Origin: Indibacter alkaliphilus LW1
Lineage (GTDB): Bacteria > Bacteroidota > Bacteroidia > Cytophagales > Cyclobacteriaceae
Direction: 5' to 3'
NCBI RefSeq assembly: GCF_000295935.2
Contig: NZ_ALWO02000011.1
Span: forward strand, 162,120 to 226,119
DNA length: 64,000 nucleotides
Shown: positions 20,901-31,163 of the stretch, piece by piece
Layout: the number at the start of each line of letters is the position of its first letter
How positions within the stretch are numbered: the first letter of the stretch is position 1
Notes under the pieces: model-generated
The model's database searches: none
What the model saw: the letters and a program-made list of their open reading frames with translations, nothing else
Told to the model about the DNA's origin: nothing
Position numbers and translations under genes: made by a program

Positions 20901-22271
20901 TTCAATCAATTTTGGTTGGAAAGCCTGAATACCTAGCCTGTGAAGTGTCGGAGCTCTGTTAAGCAATACTGGATGTCCTTTCAATACATTTTCAAGGATA
21001 TCCCATACAACAGGGTCTTTTCTATCTACAATCTTCTTAGCAGACTTCACTGTTTTTACAATCCCTCTCTCAATCAGTTTCCTGATGATAAAAGGTTTGA
21101 AAAGCTCAGCAGCCATATTTTTTGGCAGCCCACATTCATGAAGTTTCAATTCAGGACCTACCACGATAACTGAACGACCTGAATAATCGACCCTTTTACC
21201 AAGTAGGTTTTGACGGAATCTACCCTGCTTACCTTTCAACATATCAGAAAGGGATTTCAAAGCTCTGTTTCCATCAGATCTTACTGCATTGACTTTTCTT
21301 GAATTATCGAAAAGTGAATCAACAGCTTCCTGAAGCATTCTCTTTTCGTTTCTTAAAATTACCTCAGGAGCTTTGATATCAATCAACCTCTTCAGACGGT
21401 TGTTTCTAATAATTACTCTCCTGTAAAGATCATTCAAATCAGAAGTGGCAAATCTACCACCATCCAAAGGTACGAGAGGTCTCAATTCCGGCGGAATTAC
21501 AGGAACCATCCTTACAACCATCCATTCGGGACGGTTTTCAATCCTTGTCCTGGCATCTCTAAAAGCTTCAACAACTTTCAACCTTTTCAAAGCTTCAGCT
21601 TTTCTTTGTTGGGATGTATCAGTAGCTGCCTGGTGTCTCAAACTATAAGAAAGGTCGTCAAGATCCAATCTTGCCAATAACATCTCAATTGCCTCAGCAC
21701 CCATTTTTGCGATGAACTTATTAGGATCATCATCATCAAGCATTTGGTTTTCTTTTGGAAGCTTATCCATGATATCCAAATACTCATCTTCAGTCAAAAA
21801 GTCAAGATACTGTATTCCGTCCTCGGCTTTGATACCAGCTTGGATGACAGCATATCTTTCGTAGTAAACAATCTGATCAAGTTTTTTGGTAGGAAGCCCC
21901 AAAAGGTAACCTATCTTGTTTGGAAGAGACTTAAAATACCAGATATGTGCAACCGGAACCACCAATTCGATGTGCCCCATTCGCTCTCTTCTGACTTTCT
22001 TTTCAGTCACTTCAACACCACACCTGTCACAGATGATACCTTTATATCTTATGCGCTTATATTTTCCACAATGACATTCCCAATCTTTTACAGGACCGAA
22101 AATTCTCTCACAGAACAAACCGCCCATTTCAGGCTTATAAGTCCTATAATTGATAGTTTCGGGCTGCGTCACTTCACCATGTGAACTATCCAGAATGGAT
22201 TCTGGAGAGGCCAAACTAATAGTGACTCTTGAGAAGTCGTTGTTTAGTTTTTTGTTTTTTCTGAACGCCAT
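17961..22271 (-). CDS. rpoC: DNA-directed RNA polymerase subunit beta'
   Basis: Largest polymerase subunit, holding the catalytic Mg ion. The 1436-aa protein has the N-terminal zinc ribbon ([20 protein letters not shown]), the catalytic NADFDGD at residues 472-478, and the second zinc site ([13 protein letters not shown]). No split, fusion or frameshift is seen. It begins 47 nt after rpoB and ends with a strong terminator. Confidence 0.99.
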   Translation of the reverse strand: MAFRKNKKLNNDFSRVTISLASPESILDSSHGEVTQPETINYRTYKPEMGGLFCERIFGPVKDWECHCGKYKRIRYKGIICDRCGVEVTEKKVRRERMGHIELVVPVAHIWYFKSLPNKIGYLLGLPTKKLDQIVYYERYAVIQAGIKAEDGIQYLDFLTEDEYLDIMDKLPKENQMLDDDDPNKFIAKMGAEAIEMLLARLDLDDLSYSLRHQAATDTSQQRKAEALKRLKVVEAFRDARTRIENRPEWMVVRMVPVIPPELRPLVPLDGGRFATSDLNDLYRRVIIRNNRLKRLIDIKAPEVILRNEKRMLQEAVDSLFDNSRKVNAVRSDGNRALKSLSDMLKGKQGRFRQNLLGKRVDYSGRSVIVVGPELKLHECGLPKNMAAELFKPFIIRKLIERGIVKTVKSAKKIVDRKDPVVWDILENVLKGHPVLLNRAPTLHRLGIQAFQPKLIEGKAIQLHPLVCTAFNADFDGDQMAVHVPLGHEAILEASTLMLSSHNILNPANGAPITVPSQDMVLGLYYVTKGKKSTPEEPVLGEGLTFYGEEEVIIALNEGRISQHAHIKCKVKVRGEDGELSEKIIETIAGRLIFNQFVPEEVGFVNELLTKKKLQHIISEVVKICGVARTAQFLDDIKHLGFQMAYTGGLSMGLNDVIIPEEKDHLIVKAKEEVDQVVSNYQMGLITDNERYNQVIDIWTRTNSNLTNILMRQMEEDKQGFNAIYMMMHSGARGSREQIRQLGGMRGLMAKPQKNLQGSVGEIIENPILSNFKEGLDVLEYFISTHGARKGLADTALKTADAGYLTRRLVDVAQDMIVSEEDCGTLRGLVVSALKDNDEIVEPLSERILGRVSVHDVYDPITEELIVTSGVEITEEIARKVDESTIEEVEIRSVLTCETRRGVCGKCYGRNLATGGMVQSGEAVGVIAAQSIGEPGTQLTLRTFHVGGTASNISVEASINAKFDGIVEFEEELRWIETTNKEGEPVSIVMGRSGEIKINDAKSGKTLVSNHVPYGANLNVKDGQKIAKGDSLCTWDPYNAVILSEFDGEVDFDSIIEGITFKEVADDQTGYREKVIIDTKDKTKNPAVIVNYGEESKSYNIPVGAHLAVEQGEKVRAGQILVKIPRSVGKTRDITGGLPRVTELFEARNPSNPAVVSEIDGVVTYGGIKRGNREIFIESKDGVKKRYMVSLSKHILVQENDFIRAGEPLSDGAITPSDILSIKGPTAVQEYLVNEIQEVYRLQGVKINDKHIEVIVSQMMQKVEILDAGDTGFLQGQIVDKWAFREENDNILDKKVVMDAGDSSTLKPGMIITARRLRDENSSLKRRDLKLVQVRDAETAVSQPTLQGITAASLGTESFISAASFQETTKVLSEAAIRGKRDELLGLKENVIVGHLIPAGTGQRKILNILVGSQEEYDRLSGEKERSIKKAKESIK

Positions 22272-22292
22272 AATTGTTGAAGAGTATGTTAA

Positions 22293-22306
22293 GGGCCTTC
22301 CGGCCC
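22293..22306 (-). other. Small hairpin between rpoB and rpoC
   Basis: GGGCC pairs with GGCCC around a 4-nt loop in the 47-nt gap between the two genes. There is no T run, so it is not a terminator. It could be an RNA processing or stabilising stem. Little more can be said. Confidence 0.4.
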
Positions 22307-22318
22307 ATTTAATTTAAA

Positions 22319-25300
22319 TTAGTCAAGGGTAATTTCAAGTGCCAAGCCTCTAAGCTCATGTACCAATACATTGAAAGATTCCGGAATGTTTGGTTTAGGG
22401 AGATTTTCTCCTTTTACAATTGCTTCGTAAGCTTTGGCCCTACCCACCACGTCATCAGATTTCACTGTCAGAATCTCCTGAAGGACATGGGATGCACCGA
22501 AAGCTTCAAGCGCCCACACTTCCATTTCGCCAAATCTCTGACCACCAAATTGAGCTTTACCACCCAATGGCTGTTGTGTAATCAAAGAATATGGACCAAT
22601 AGACCTCGCGTGCATTTTATCATCTACCAAGTGACCTAGTTTCAGCATGTAGGTGATCCCTACGGTAACTGGTTGTTCGAATCTCTTACCGCTCAAACCG
22701 TCATACAAGTAAGTTCGCCCATATGCCGGAAGTCCAGCTGCATCGAGTTCGGCAGAAACCTCTTCCATAGTGGCACCATCAAATATAGGTGTGGCATACT
22801 TTTTACCCAATTTCAATCCTGCCCAAGCTAGAACAGTCTCGTAAATCTGGCCAATGTTCATCCTTGAAGGTACACCCAGAGGGTTCAACACAATATCCAT
22901 AGGAGTACCATCTTCCAAGAATGGCATGTCTTCATCTCTAACAATTCGGGCAACAATACCTTTATTACCATGACGACCGGCCATTTTATCACCTACCTTA
23001 AGTTTTCTTTTCTTGGCAATGTAAACTTTAGCTAACTGAACGATTCCTGCTGGCAACTCATCTCCCACTTCAAGAGTAAATTTCTCTCTCTTGAATCTAC
23101 CGGAGATTTCATTTCTAGCATTTACATAATTTTTGACAAGCTGCTGAATAAGACTATTTACATGTGCATCTTCACACCAGTCATCAAGAATGATATCTGA
23201 AATCAGATTAGCTTCCTCAGGCACATTGTAGTTAGACTCATCTCTGTAAGGGTTTTTTGCAGGGAAAAGATTCTGCTCAATATTCTTCGCATTGAACTTC
23301 ACGCCCTTGCTGATAATCTCATCTCCAAATTTGTGCTTAACTCCCTGAGATGTCTTCCCATCTAGTAAGGAAATCAATTTATTGATCATTTTGGCTCTGA
23401 TACCTAAAAGATCTTTGGCATACTGTCCTTTAAGTTTTTCAACTTCAGCCTTAGCCTTTGCTCTAAGGTCCTTGTCTTTTTTAGGTCTAGAGAACAACTT
23501 GGTTTCAATCACAACACCATTGAGTGAAGGGGAAGCTTTCAAAGAAGCATCTTTGACATCACCTGCTTTATCTCCGAAGATAGCTCTAAGAAGTTTTTCT
23601 TCAGGAGTTGGATCTGTTTCACCTTTTGGTGTGATTTTACCTATAATTATATCTCCTTCTTTGACCTCTGCACCAATTCTTATGATTCCATTCTCATCAA
23701 GATTTTTGACAGCTTCTTCAGAGACATTAGGGATTTCGGATGTTAGTTCTTCCTCTCCCCTTTTGGTATCTCTTACTTCAAGTTGGAATTCTTCTATATG
23801 GATAGAAGTAAAGATATCCTCTCTTACAACTCTTTCTGAGATTACAATTGCATCCTCAAAGTTGTATCCTTGCCATGGCATGTAAGCGACTTTCAGGTTT
23901 TTACCTAAAGCTAGTTCACCTTGATTGGTTGAATAACCTTCAACCAACACTTGCCCCTTAACAATTTTATCCCCTTTAAGAACAAGTGGAGTCAGGTTGA
24001 TAGTCGTATCCTGATTTGTTCTTCTGAACTTGATCAAGTCATACGTCTTATATTGGTCACTAAAATTCACCAATAGTTCATCATCAGAAAGATCATATTT
24101 GATGGTGATCTTGGTTGCATCTACGTAATCCACAACACCATCAGCCTCTGCAAGAACCAATGATCTACTGTCAATAGCTGCTTTTCCTTCAAGGCCAGTC
24201 CCAACAATTGGTGACTCTGGCTTCAACAAAGGAACTGCTTGACGCTGCATGTTTGAACCCATCAAGGCCCTGTTCGCATCATCATGCTCCAAGAACGGAA
24301 TTAAAGAGGCTGCAACAGATACAATCTGGTTTGGAGCGATATCCATGTAGCTGATTTCATGTGGTTCAAGAACCGGGAAATCACCTTCAAATCTTGCTTT
24401 CACCTTTTCGTTGACAAATTTACCGCTATCGTCCAACGGTGCATTCGCTTGAGCAATATTGTTATCATCCTCTTCTTCTGCGGTCAAGAAAACAATGTCT
24501 TTCTTGTCCATGCTGACCTTCCCTTCTTTTACTTTTCGGTAAGGAGTCTCAAGGAATCCCATTGAGTTTACCTTGGCATGTACACACAAAGAAGAAATAA
24601 GACCAATGTTAGGACCTTCAGGTGTTTCAATGGTACAAAGTCGGCCATAGTGAGTATAGTGAACGTCACGTACTTCAAATCCTGCTCTTTCTCTAGATAG
24701 ACCTCCAGGTCCCAATGCTGACAATCTTCTCTTGTGAGTCAATTCAGCTAGCGGGTTGGTTTGATCCATAAATTGAGAAAGCTGGTTTGTCCCAAAGAAG
24801 GAATTGATGACTGATGACAATGTTCTCGCGTTGATCAAATCAACAGGTTTGAAATCTTCATTGTCCCTTACATTCATTCTTTCTCGGATTGTCCTTGCCA
24901 TTCTTGCAAGACCAACACCAAACTGACTGTAAAGCTGCTCTCCTACTGTCCTAACTCTTCTATTACTCAAGTGATCAATATCATCAACTACAGCCTTAGA
25001 ATTGATCAAACCAATTAGGTACTTCACAATACTGATAATATCTTCTGTAGTCAAAACGATCTTCTCAGAATCAATTTCAAGACCTAACTTCTTATTAATT
25101 CTATATCTACCAACTTCCCCCAAATCATACCTCTTGTCAGAGAAGAATAATCCATGAATTACTTCTCTGGCAGTAGACTCATCAGGAGCTTCTGTATTTC
25201 TTAATTGTCTATATATTACCTCTACAGCTTCTTTTTCGGAGTTGGAATTATCTTTTTGAAGCGTATTATAAATAATAGAGTAATCTGCTACATTGACATC

Positions 25301-26194
25301 TTCTCTATGAAGAATAATTGATTTAGAACCAGAGTCCAAGATCAACTCAATATCTTCTTCCGTAAGGATAGAGTCTCTTTCAAGAAGTACTTCATTTCTA
25401 TCGATTGAAACTACTTCGCCTGTATCTTCATCAACAAAGTCCTCAACCCAAGTTTTAAGAACACGTGCAGCAAGTTTTCTGCCGGTGATCTTTTTGAGAT
25501 TAGATTTGGTAGCATCAATTTCTTCAGAAAGTCCGAATAAATCGAGAATTTGCTTATCTGATCCATAACCTATGGCTCTTAAAAGGGTAGTTACAGGGAA
25601 TTTCTTTTTCCTATCGATATAGGCGTACATCACATTATTGATGTCAGTTGCAAATTCAATCCAACTACCTTTGAAAGGGATGATCCTGGCCGAATAAAGC
25701 TTAGTTCCGTTAGTGTGCTTACTTTGGGCAAAAAATACTCCTGGAGACCTGTGTAACTGCGACACTATGACCCGCTCGGCACCATTAATCACAAATGAAC
25801 CTTTTTCAGTCATATATGGAAGGTTTCCTAGGAAAACTTCCTGTTCAATGGTTTCAAAATCCTCATTATCTTCGTCATGACAAAGCAAGCGAAGTTTAGC
25901 TTTAAGGGGAACCGAATAGGTGAGACCTCTATCGATACATTCTCCAACACTGTATTTTGGAGGGTCTACTGTGTAGTCAATAAACTCAAGGGTGAAATTT
26001 TCCCTGGAATCAGAGATTGGGAAATTTTCTGAAAACACCTTGAAAAGACCATCTTGTCTTCTTCTTTCAGCAGGAGTATCCAATTGAAAGAAGTCCTTAA
26101 AGGATTGAAGCTGGATGTCTAAGAAATCCGGATAGTCTTTGACTACCTTTATAGATGAGAAACTTTTCCTTACGGTTTGATTCTGGATAGCCAA
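22319..26194 (-). CDS. rpoB: DNA-directed RNA polymerase subunit beta
   Basis: Second-largest polymerase subunit, forming most of the active-site channel. At 1291 aa it is full length. The rifampicin pocket reads [20 protein letters not shown] followed by RLSALGPGG, wild type at the usual resistance positions (the D, H and S of cluster I). It follows a 159-nt gap with two hairpins after rplL, and I find no separate promoter there, so it is probably transcribed from the secE-rplL side. Confidence 0.99.
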   Translation of the reverse strand: MAIQNQTVRKSFSSIKVVKDYPDFLDIQLQSFKDFFQLDTPAERRRQDGLFKVFSENFPISDSRENFTLEFIDYTVDPPKYSVGECIDRGLTYSVPLKAKLRLLCHDEDNEDFETIEQEVFLGNLPYMTEKGSFVINGAERVIVSQLHRSPGVFFAQSKHTNGTKLYSARIIPFKGSWIEFATDINNVMYAYIDRKKKFPVTTLLRAIGYGSDKQILDLFGLSEEIDATKSNLKKITGRKLAARVLKTWVEDFVDEDTGEVVSIDRNEVLLERDSILTEEDIELILDSGSKSIILHREDVNVADYSIIYNTLQKDNSNSEKEAVEVIYRQLRNTEAPDESTAREVIHGLFFSDKRYDLGEVGRYRINKKLGLEIDSEKIVLTTEDIISIVKYLIGLINSKAVVDDIDHLSNRRVRTVGEQLYSQFGVGLARMARTIRERMNVRDNEDFKPVDLINARTLSSVINSFFGTNQLSQFMDQTNPLAELTHKRRLSALGPGGLSRERAGFEVRDVHYTHYGRLCTIETPEGPNIGLISSLCVHAKVNSMGFLETPYRKVKEGKVSMDKKDIVFLTAEEEDDNNIAQANAPLDDSGKFVNEKVKARFEGDFPVLEPHEISYMDIAPNQIVSVAASLIPFLEHDDANRALMGSNMQRQAVPLLKPESPIVGTGLEGKAAIDSRSLVLAEADGVVDYVDATKITIKYDLSDDELLVNFSDQYKTYDLIKFRRTNQDTTINLTPLVLKGDKIVKGQVLVEGYSTNQGELALGKNLKVAYMPWQGYNFEDAIVISERVVREDIFTSIHIEEFQLEVRDTKRGEEELTSEIPNVSEEAVKNLDENGIIRIGAEVKEGDIIIGKITPKGETDPTPEEKLLRAIFGDKAGDVKDASLKASPSLNGVVIETKLFSRPKKDKDLRAKAKAEVEKLKGQYAKDLLGIRAKMINKLISLLDGKTSQGVKHKFGDEIISKGVKFNAKNIEQNLFPAKNPYRDESNYNVPEEANLISDIILDDWCEDAHVNSLIQQLVKNYVNARNEISGRFKREKFTLEVGDELPAGIVQLAKVYIAKKRKLKVGDKMAGRHGNKGIVARIVRDEDMPFLEDGTPMDIVLNPLGVPSRMNIGQIYETVLAWAGLKLGKKYATPIFDGATMEEVSAELDAAGLPAYGRTYLYDGLSGKRFEQPVTVGITYMLKLGHLVDDKMHARSIGPYSLITQQPLGGKAQFGGQRFGEMEVWALEAFGASHVLQEILTVKSDDVVGRAKAYEAIVKGENLPKPNIPESFNVLVHELRGLALEITLD

Positions 26195-26264
26195 GGCAGT
26201 ATATGTTTTTAGTGAAAATTATTAATGGAAAGCGACAATTTTCGCTTGAAATAGTGCAATTTAA

Positions 26265-26284
26265 TTCCTGTGCACAAACAGGAA
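26265..26284 (-). other. Second hairpin in the rplL-rpoB gap
   Basis: TTCCTG and CAGGAA form a 6-bp stem with an 8-nt loop directly next to the larger hairpin at 26286-26313. Together they form a tandem stem pair in the transcript leading to rpoB. Confidence 0.4.
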
Positions 26285-26285
26285 A

Positions 26286-26313
26286 AGACCTGACTTATAT
26301 ATTAGTCAGGTCT
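26286..26313 (-). terminator. Attenuator-like hairpin between rplL and rpoB
   Basis: A perfect 10-bp stem (AGACCTGACT with AGTCAGGTCT) with an 8-nt loop is followed by only four T on the minus strand (TTTTCC). Such a weak T run suggests partial termination. In E. coli an attenuator at the same place lowers rpoBC expression relative to the ribosomal genes. The same role here is inferred. Confidence 0.65.
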
Positions 26314-26353
26314 ATACCTTTAACCTTATCCTAAGGAGGAAAGGCCAGTCAAA

Positions 26354-26737
26354 TTACTTGATCTCTACTTCAGCACCCGCCTCTTCAAGAGACTTTTTCA
26401 AAGCTTCAGCTTCGTCTTTCGCAATACCTTCTTTTACTGCTTTAGGAGCACTGTCAACCAATTCTTTAGCTTCTTTCAAGCCAAGACCAGTCAATTCTTT
26501 AACAAGCTTAACTACAGCCAATTTCTGACCACCAGCTGCTTTTAAAACAACGTCGAAGGAAGTTTTTTCTTCAGCTTCAGCAGCACCTGCACCGGCACCA
26601 GCTCCAGGACCTGCAACTGCAACTGCAGCAGCAGCTGGTTCGATTCCGTAGTTGTCTTTTAGTATATCAGCCAATTCTTTTACTTCTTTTACAGTCAAGT
26701 TTACTAACTGTTCAGCAAGTTGATTAAGATCTGCCAT
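26354..26737 (-). CDS. rplL: 50S ribosomal protein L7/L12
   Basis: Stalk protein that recruits translation factors; several dimers bind L10. The 127-aa product has an N-terminal dimerisation part, an alanine/glycine-rich hinge (about residues 38-55), and the C-terminal factor-binding domain ending in [16 protein letters not shown]. It starts 51 nt after rplJ. Confidence 0.98.
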   Translation of the reverse strand: MADLNQLAEQLVNLTVKEVKELADILKDNYGIEPAAAAVAVAGPGAGAGAGAAEAEEKTSFDVVLKAAGGQKLAVVKLVKELTGLGLKEAKELVDSAPKAVKEGIAKDEAEALKKSLEEAGAEVEIK

Positions 26738-26788
26738 TGTATTAATATTTAAATTGTTGATTTTTTAACTTAATGATTATGATATTGA

Positions 26789-27325
26789 TTATTCTTTCTC
26801 AGAAAGGGTCTGAACAAGTCCAGCCAAAGTATTCTGTCCGCTTTGAAGCGCAGAAATAAGATTTTTGGCAGGAGATTGAAGAAGTGCAATGACGTCTCCA
26901 AGAAGTTCTTGTTTAGATTTCAGATTAGAAAGCATTTCTAATTGATCTTCTCCGGTAAATACATCTGAATCTATGGATGCTCCTTTAAAGATTGGCTTAG
27001 TTTCCTTCTTACCTTGTTTCTTTCTGAAGTCCAAAAGGACCTTAGCAGGAAGATTTCCTACTTCTTTTGAAAAGATGATGCCGGAAAATCCTTTAAGAGC
27101 GACAGAAGATAGCTCTTCATAATCTCCTTCTAAATTCTCAAGCGCCTTTTTGATCAAAGTATTTTTGTACACTTTGTATTCAACACCTTTTTCAAAACAG
27201 GTTCTTCTGAAGGCATTTACCTTTGCAACACTAAAACCCGATGCATCTGTGATATAGAAATAAGGGTTTTCTTTGAATTTCTCGGTAAGACCTTCGATTA
27301 TTTCTAATTTTTCTTCTCTAGTCAT
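26789..27325 (-). CDS. rplJ: 50S ribosomal protein L10
   Basis: Base of the ribosomal stalk; the L10-L12 complex represses its own operon in E. coli. The 178-aa product begins MTREEKLEIIEGL and has the block KVNAFRRTCFEKGVEYKVYK followed by NTL. The C-terminal helix that binds L12 dimers is present. It starts 2 nt after rplA, so an rplJ-specific leader would have to lie within rplA. Confidence 0.97.
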   Translation of the reverse strand: MTREEKLEIIEGLTEKFKENPYFYITDASGFSVAKVNAFRRTCFEKGVEYKVYKNTLIKKALENLEGDYEELSSVALKGFSGIIFSKEVGNLPAKVLLDFRKKQGKKETKPIFKGASIDSDVFTGEDQLEMLSNLKSKQELLGDVIALLQSPAKNLISALQSGQNTLAGLVQTLSEKE

Positions 27326-27327
27326 GA

Positions 27328-28026
27328 TTAAATTCCTTGAATACTTCCTTTATCTATTTTGATGCCCGGAGACATTGTGCTTGACAAGTGAATGCTCCTA
27401 AAATAAGTACCTTTTGAGGACGCAGGCTTTAGCTTAGAAATTGTGTTGATAAGTTCTTTTGCGTTGTCCTGGATTTTATCAGGACCAAAAGAAACTCTTC
27501 CTACACTGGCATGAATGATTCCAAACTTATCTACCTTGAAATCAATTTTACCAGCTTTCACTTCTTTTACAGCTTTTCCTACCTCTAAGGTAACCGTTCC
27601 GGATTTTGGGTTTGGCATAAGTCCTCTTGGACCTAAAACCCTACCTAATCTACCGACTTTAGCCATAACATTAGGCATAGTGATGATGACATCTACGTCA
27701 GTCCATCCACCTTCAATTTTAGCAATATAGTCATCTAGACCTACATAATCTGCACCAGCTTCTCTAGCTTCTTCTTCCTTGTCAGGAGTACAAAGTACAA
27801 GTACTTTTACCTCTCTACCAGTTCCGTGTGGCAATGCTACCACACCTCTTACCATTTGATCTGCTTTTCTTGGATCTACACCCAAACGGATGTCAAGATC
27901 AACAGAAGCATCAAATTTGGCATTGGTGATTTCCTTTACAATGGAAGAAGCTTCCTCTAGGGAGTACTGCTGGCTTGGGTCGTACTTAGAAAGAGCTTCT
28001 TTTTGCTTTTTTGTTAACTTAGCCAT
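27328..28026 (-). CDS. rplA: 50S ribosomal protein L1
   Basis: L1-stalk protein that moves deacylated tRNA out of the E site. The 232-aa product has the signature [20 protein letters not shown] and the two-domain L1 layout. It lies 11 nt after rplK. Confidence 0.98.
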   Translation of the reverse strand: MAKLTKKQKEALSKYDPSQQYSLEEASSIVKEITNAKFDASVDLDIRLGVDPRKADQMVRGVVALPHGTGREVKVLVLCTPDKEEEAREAGADYVGLDDYIAKIEGGWTDVDVIITMPNVMAKVGRLGRVLGPRGLMPNPKSGTVTLEVGKAVKEVKAGKIDFKVDKFGIIHASVGRVSFGPDKIQDNAKELINTISKLKPASSKGTYFRSIHLSSTMSPGIKIDKGSIQGI

Positions 28027-28037
28027 AGTTTGTTTAA

Positions 28038-28481
28038 TTAATCCTCCCAGGGGGCTTTACCAGAAACAGTGATACCCATACTTCTAGCAGTACCTGCAAT
28101 CATTTTCATGGCAGATTCTACTTTGAAAGCGTTTAAGTCAGGCATTTTTACCTCTGCAATTTCTTTAACCTGATCCCAAGTGACAGAACCTACTTTTTTC
28201 CTGTTTGGCTCTGCTGACCCACCCTTTATTTTCGCCGCCTCAATCAGCATGTTAGCTGCAGGAGGTGTCTTTACTACGAATTCAAAAGACTTGTCAGAGA
28301 AAACAGTAATCAAAACAGGTAATACCTGTCCCATTTTGTCTTGGGTTCTGGCATTGAACTGCTTACAGAACTCCATGATGTTCAAACCCTTGGAACCAAG
28401 AGCCGGACCAACCGGAGGTGATGGATTTGCCTGGCCACCTTTCACCTGTAATTTCACATAACCAGTGATTTCCTTAGCCAT
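28038..28481 (-). CDS. rplK: 50S ribosomal protein L11
   Basis: Protein of the GTPase-associated centre, needed for the stringent response through RelA. The 147-aa product begins [20 protein letters not shown] and has [20 protein letters not shown]. The proline-rich hinge targeted by thiostrepton is intact. It begins 3 nt after nusG. Confidence 0.98.
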   Translation of the reverse strand: MAKEITGYVKLQVKGGQANPSPPVGPALGSKGLNIMEFCKQFNARTQDKMGQVLPVLITVFSDKSFEFVVKTPPAANMLIEAAKIKGGSAEPNRKKVGSVTWDQVKEIAEVKMPDLNAFKVESAMKMIAGTARSMGITVSGKAPWED

Positions 28482-28484
28482 TTC

Positions 28485-29042
28485 CTAGTCTTGTTTTTCT
28501 ACTTGTATAAAGTTTAATTCAACAGGTGTGTTTCGACCGAAGATCTTGACCATAACATTCAATTTCTTCTTGTCTTCAAACACCTCTTCTATTGTTCCCG
28601 AGAAACCACTGAAAGGACCGTCCATTACTTTTACGGTCTCTCCAACTATAAATGGTGTATCCAATTTCTCTGCAAACTCATCAATCTCTTCAACACGACC
28701 TAAGATCCTGTTAACTTCTGATTGACGTAATGGCTCAGGGGTTTTGGAAGCCCCCCCTTGGTTTGACCCTAAGAAACCGATTACTCCCGGTATACTTGTA
28801 ATTACATGATTAGCTTCACCATGTGATAGGTCGGCATTGATAAGCACATAGCCAGGAAAAAAATTTCTTTCCCTCACACGCTTTTTGCCGTTACGCATTT
28901 CGTAAACTTTTTCGGAGGGTATCAAGACTTCAGGAATATAATCCTCAAGTTTTTGACGGACAATTTCATTATCCAAGTAAGTCTTGGCTTTTTTCTCTTG
29001 CCCTGCTACCACCCTAAGTACATACCACTTATGTTCAGCCAT
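28485..29042 (-). CDS. nusG: Transcription termination/antitermination protein NusG
   Basis: Elongation factor that binds RNA polymerase and links it to Rho or the ribosome. The 185-aa product has an NGN domain ([27 protein letters not shown]) and a C-terminal KOW domain ([20 protein letters not shown]). It lacks the large insertion seen in some phyla. It begins 18 nt after secE. Confidence 0.98.
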   Translation of the reverse strand: MAEHKWYVLRVVAGQEKKAKTYLDNEIVRQKLEDYIPEVLIPSEKVYEMRNGKKRVRERNFFPGYVLINADLSHGEANHVITSIPGVIGFLGSNQGGASKTPEPLRQSEVNRILGRVEEIDEFAEKLDTPFIVGETVKVMDGPFSGFSGTIEEVFEDKKKLNVMVKIFGRNTPVELNFIQVEKQD

Positions 29043-29060
29043 CAGTAATTGATATTCAGA

Positions 29061-29249
29061 TTAGAATAAATCGTAGAACCACTTCATCAAATTCTCGAAT
29101 CCCAAATCAATGAGGCCTATCACCAGTGCAAAAATGATAGATGCTACTATCACCAATACAGCGCTGTTTTGCAAAAACGAATAAGAAGGCCAAGTCACCT
29201 TGTTCTTCATTTCGTCTATGGATTCAACTACAAAATTTTTAATATTCAT
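29061..29249 (-). CDS. secE: Protein translocase subunit SecE
   Basis: Clamp subunit of the SecYEG channel. The 62-aa protein is the short single-span type: an amphipathic N-terminal helix (FVVESIDEMKNKVTWPSY) followed by one membrane segment (about residues 28-48). It begins 17 nt after tRNA-Trp and precedes nusG, a pairing conserved widely. Confidence 0.95.
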   Translation of the reverse strand: MNIKNFVVESIDEMKNKVTWPSYSFLQNSAVLVIVASIIFALVIGLIDLGFENLMKWFYDLF

Positions 29250-29266
29250 GGTCTACTATAATTTTG

Positions 29267-29337
29267 CACGGGCAGAGAGATTCGAACTCCCATCAACGGT
29301 TTTGGAGACCGCTATTCTACCATTGAACTATGCCCGT
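29267..29337 (-). tRNA. tRNA-Trp (CCA)
   Basis: A 71-nt cloverleaf with acceptor stem ACGGGCA/TGCCCGT, anticodon loop CTCCAAA (anticodon CCA) and T loop TTCGAAT. The 3' CCA is not encoded. It lies between tuf and secE and would be processed from the secE-nusG transcript. Confidence 0.97.
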
Positions 29338-29365
29338 AGAATATTTGGTTCCCCAAAAGGGAACG

Positions 29366-29397
29366 CAAAAGTAGTTACAATTGGAACAAGAAACAAA
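29366..29397 (-). promoter_or_regulatory. Promoter of the tRNA-Trp-secE-nusG-rpl-rpoBC unit
   Basis: The minus strand reads TTTG (29394-29397), 20 bases, TACTTTTG (29366-29373), fitting the Bacteroidota consensus. The -33 box overlaps the last bases of the tuf terminator stem. The predicted start is near 29360, about 22 nt upstream of tRNA-Trp. Confidence 0.8.
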
Positions 29398-29430
29398 TGC
29401 GATCCCGAAAAATAATTCAGGATCGCATTT
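29395..29430 (-). terminator. Terminator after tuf
   Basis: A perfect 11-bp stem, AAATGCGATCC pairing with GGATCGCATTT, with a 14-nt loop lies 24 nt downstream of the tuf stop. The sequence after the stem is T-rich but interrupted (TTTGTTTC). Its distal arm shares bases with the -33 box of the next promoter. Confidence 0.75.
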
Positions 29431-29454
29431 GAATTTTATAATCAATTTGGAAAA

Positions 29455-30642
29455 TTAGTCAAGAATTTCTGTTACCTGACCAGCTCCTACAGTTCTACCA
29501 CCTTCTCTGATAGCAAAACGAAGACCTTTTTCCAAAGCAACTGCATTCAATAAGTTAACTTCGATTGTAACGTTATCACCTGGCATTACCATTTCAACGT
29601 TCTCAGGAAGTTTGATCTCTCCAGTAACATCAGTAGTTCTTAAGTAGAACTGAGGACGATACTTGTTGAAGAATGGAGTGTGACGTCCACCCTCTTCTTT
29701 GGAAAGAACGTAAACTTCTGCTTTGAAGTGAGCGTGAGGAGTAACAGATCCTGGCTTACAGATAATCATACCTCTCTTGATTTGAGACTTTTCAATACCT
29801 CTCAACAAAAGACCTACGTTATCACCCGCTTCACCTCTATCAAGAATCTTACGGAACATCTCAACACCAGTCACGGTAGACTTAAGGCCTTGCGCTCCCA
29901 TACCGATAATATCTACCGGATCACCAGAGTTAATTACACCTCTTTCAATTCTACCAGTAGCAACTGTACCACGACCAGTGATCGAGAATACGTCTTCAAC
30001 AGGCATTAAGAAGTCTTTGTCGATCAAACGCTCAGGAAGCGGAATATGATTGTCAACTGCATCCATTAACTCCATTACAGTGTTAACCCACTTTTCTTCA
30101 CCGTTCAAAGCACCAAGTGCAGAACCAGCGATAACTGGGATATTGTCACCGTCAAATTCGTAGAAAGAAAGCAATTCTCTAACTTCCATTTCAACTAATT
30201 CAAGAAGTTCAGGGTCATCGACCATGTCAACTTTGTTCAAAAATACTACTAGCGCTGGTACACCTACCTGACGAGCCAAAAGAATGTGCTCTCTTGTCTG
30301 TGGCATAGGTCCATCAGTTGCAGCTACCACTAGGATAGCGCCATCCATCTGGGCAGCACCAGTTACCATGTTCTTCACGTAATCAGCGTGACCAGGACAA
30401 TCTACGTGAGCGTAGTGTCTTGCGTTTGTCTGATACTCAACGTGAGAAGTGTTAATGGTGATACCTCTTTCTTTTTCTTCTGGAGCGTTGTCGATAGAAG
30501 AGAAATCTCTTAATTCGGAAAGACCCTTAGAAGCCAAAACTGTGGTAATGGCAGCAGTCAAAGTTGTCTTTCCATGGTCTACGTGACCAATCGTACCGAT
30601 ATTAACGTGCGGTTTGGAACGGTCAAAGGTTGCTTTTGCCAT
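29455..30642 (-). CDS. tuf: Elongation factor Tu
   Basis: Delivers aminoacyl-tRNA to the ribosome as a GTP complex. The 395-aa protein has the P-loop GHVDHGKT at residues 19-26, [20 protein letters not shown] and the three EF-Tu domains to full length. The kirromycin and aminoacyl-tRNA binding regions look standard. It follows three tRNA genes and precedes tRNA-Trp. It is the only tuf in the window and is not next to fusA. Confidence 0.98.
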   Translation of the reverse strand: MAKATFDRSKPHVNIGTIGHVDHGKTTLTAAITTVLASKGLSELRDFSSIDNAPEEKERGITINTSHVEYQTNARHYAHVDCPGHADYVKNMVTGAAQMDGAILVVAATDGPMPQTREHILLARQVGVPALVVFLNKVDMVDDPELLELVEMEVRELLSFYEFDGDNIPVIAGSALGALNGEEKWVNTVMELMDAVDNHIPLPERLIDKDFLMPVEDVFSITGRGTVATGRIERGVINSGDPVDIIGMGAQGLKSTVTGVEMFRKILDRGEAGDNVGLLLRGIEKSQIKRGMIICKPGSVTPHAHFKAEVYVLSKEEGGRHTPFFNKYRPQFYLRTTDVTGEIKLPENVEMVMPGDNVTIEVNLLNAVALEKGLRFAIREGGRTVGAGQVTEILD

Positions 30643-30701
30643 GCGTGAAAATCCTCTGTTTTAGTTAAAGATATAATTTTTAAATTCTATTAATGCTTCT
30701 G

Positions 30702-30773
30702 AGCCAACGACGGGATTTGAACCCGTGACCCCTTCCTTACCAAGGAAGTACTCTACCCCTGAGCTACGTCGGC
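30702..30773 (-). tRNA. tRNA-Thr (GGT)
   Basis: A 72-nt cloverleaf with acceptor stem GCCGACG/CGTTGGC (one G-T pair), anticodon stem CTTCC/GGAAG and loop TTGGTAA (anticodon GGT), and T loop TTCAAAT. It lies 59 nt upstream of tuf with no promoter between, so it is likely cotranscribed with it. Confidence 0.97.
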
Positions 30774-30804
30774 TGATAACATTTATATGCTATAAAAAGC
30801 ATAG

Positions 30805-30877
30805 AGCGGGAGACGAGGCTCGAACCCGCGACCTGCAGCTTGGAAGGCTGCCGCTCTACCAACTGAGCTACTCCCGC
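30805..30877 (-). tRNA. tRNA-Gly (TCC)
   Basis: A 73-nt cloverleaf with acceptor stem GCGGGAG/CTCCCGC, anticodon stem GCAGC/GCTGC and loop CTTCCAA (anticodon TCC), and T loop TTCGAGC. It is the middle tRNA of the cluster ahead of tuf. Confidence 0.97.
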
Positions 30878-30927
30878 TTTTTAAAACCTAATGCAAAACT
30901 ACTAAAATATTTTGCATTTCAATTTTG

Positions 30928-31010
30928 TGGGGGAAACAGGATTCGAACCTGTGAAGACATAAGTCAACGGATTTACAGTCCGTCCCAGTTGGCCGCTTTG
31001 GTATTCCCCC
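30928..31010 (-). tRNA. tRNA-Tyr (GTA)
   Basis: An 83-nt tRNA with a long variable arm, as expected for tyrosine. The acceptor stem is GGGGGAA/TTCCCCC, the anticodon loop CTGTAAA (anticodon GTA), and the T loop TTCGAAT. It is the first gene after the promoter at 31069-31099. Confidence 0.97.
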
Positions 31011-31068
31011 AACTGAATTTTCGCTAAAACATTGATACTTTGAAGCTTTTCGATGTCTTAACGGATGG

Positions 31069-31099
31069 CAAAATTATACCCTTTTCGTAAACATTCAAA
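31069..31099 (-). promoter_or_regulatory. Promoter of the tRNA-Tyr-Gly-Thr-tuf unit
   Basis: The minus strand reads TTTG (31096-31099), 19 bases, TAATTTTG (31069-31076), an exact match in spacing and motif to the Bacteroidota housekeeping promoter. The start would be near 31062, about 50 nt before tRNA-Tyr. Confidence 0.85.
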
Positions 31100-31163
31100 A
31101 TAATGGTAAAATTTTTCCGACTATTTTTATGACGCTCTATTTAACCCTATAAAAATCAACAGA

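Noticed and set aside
17965..22184. Several plus-strand ORFs of 60-150 codons opposite rpoC
   Set aside because: They lie wholly inside rpoC on the other strand, have no family resemblance and no promoter. They are shadow frames.
23382..23885. A 167-codon plus-strand ORF opposite rpoB
   Set aside because: Long but antisense to conserved rpoB sequence, rich in serine and leucine as expected from reverse reading of acidic and lysine-rich codons. No recognisable domain.
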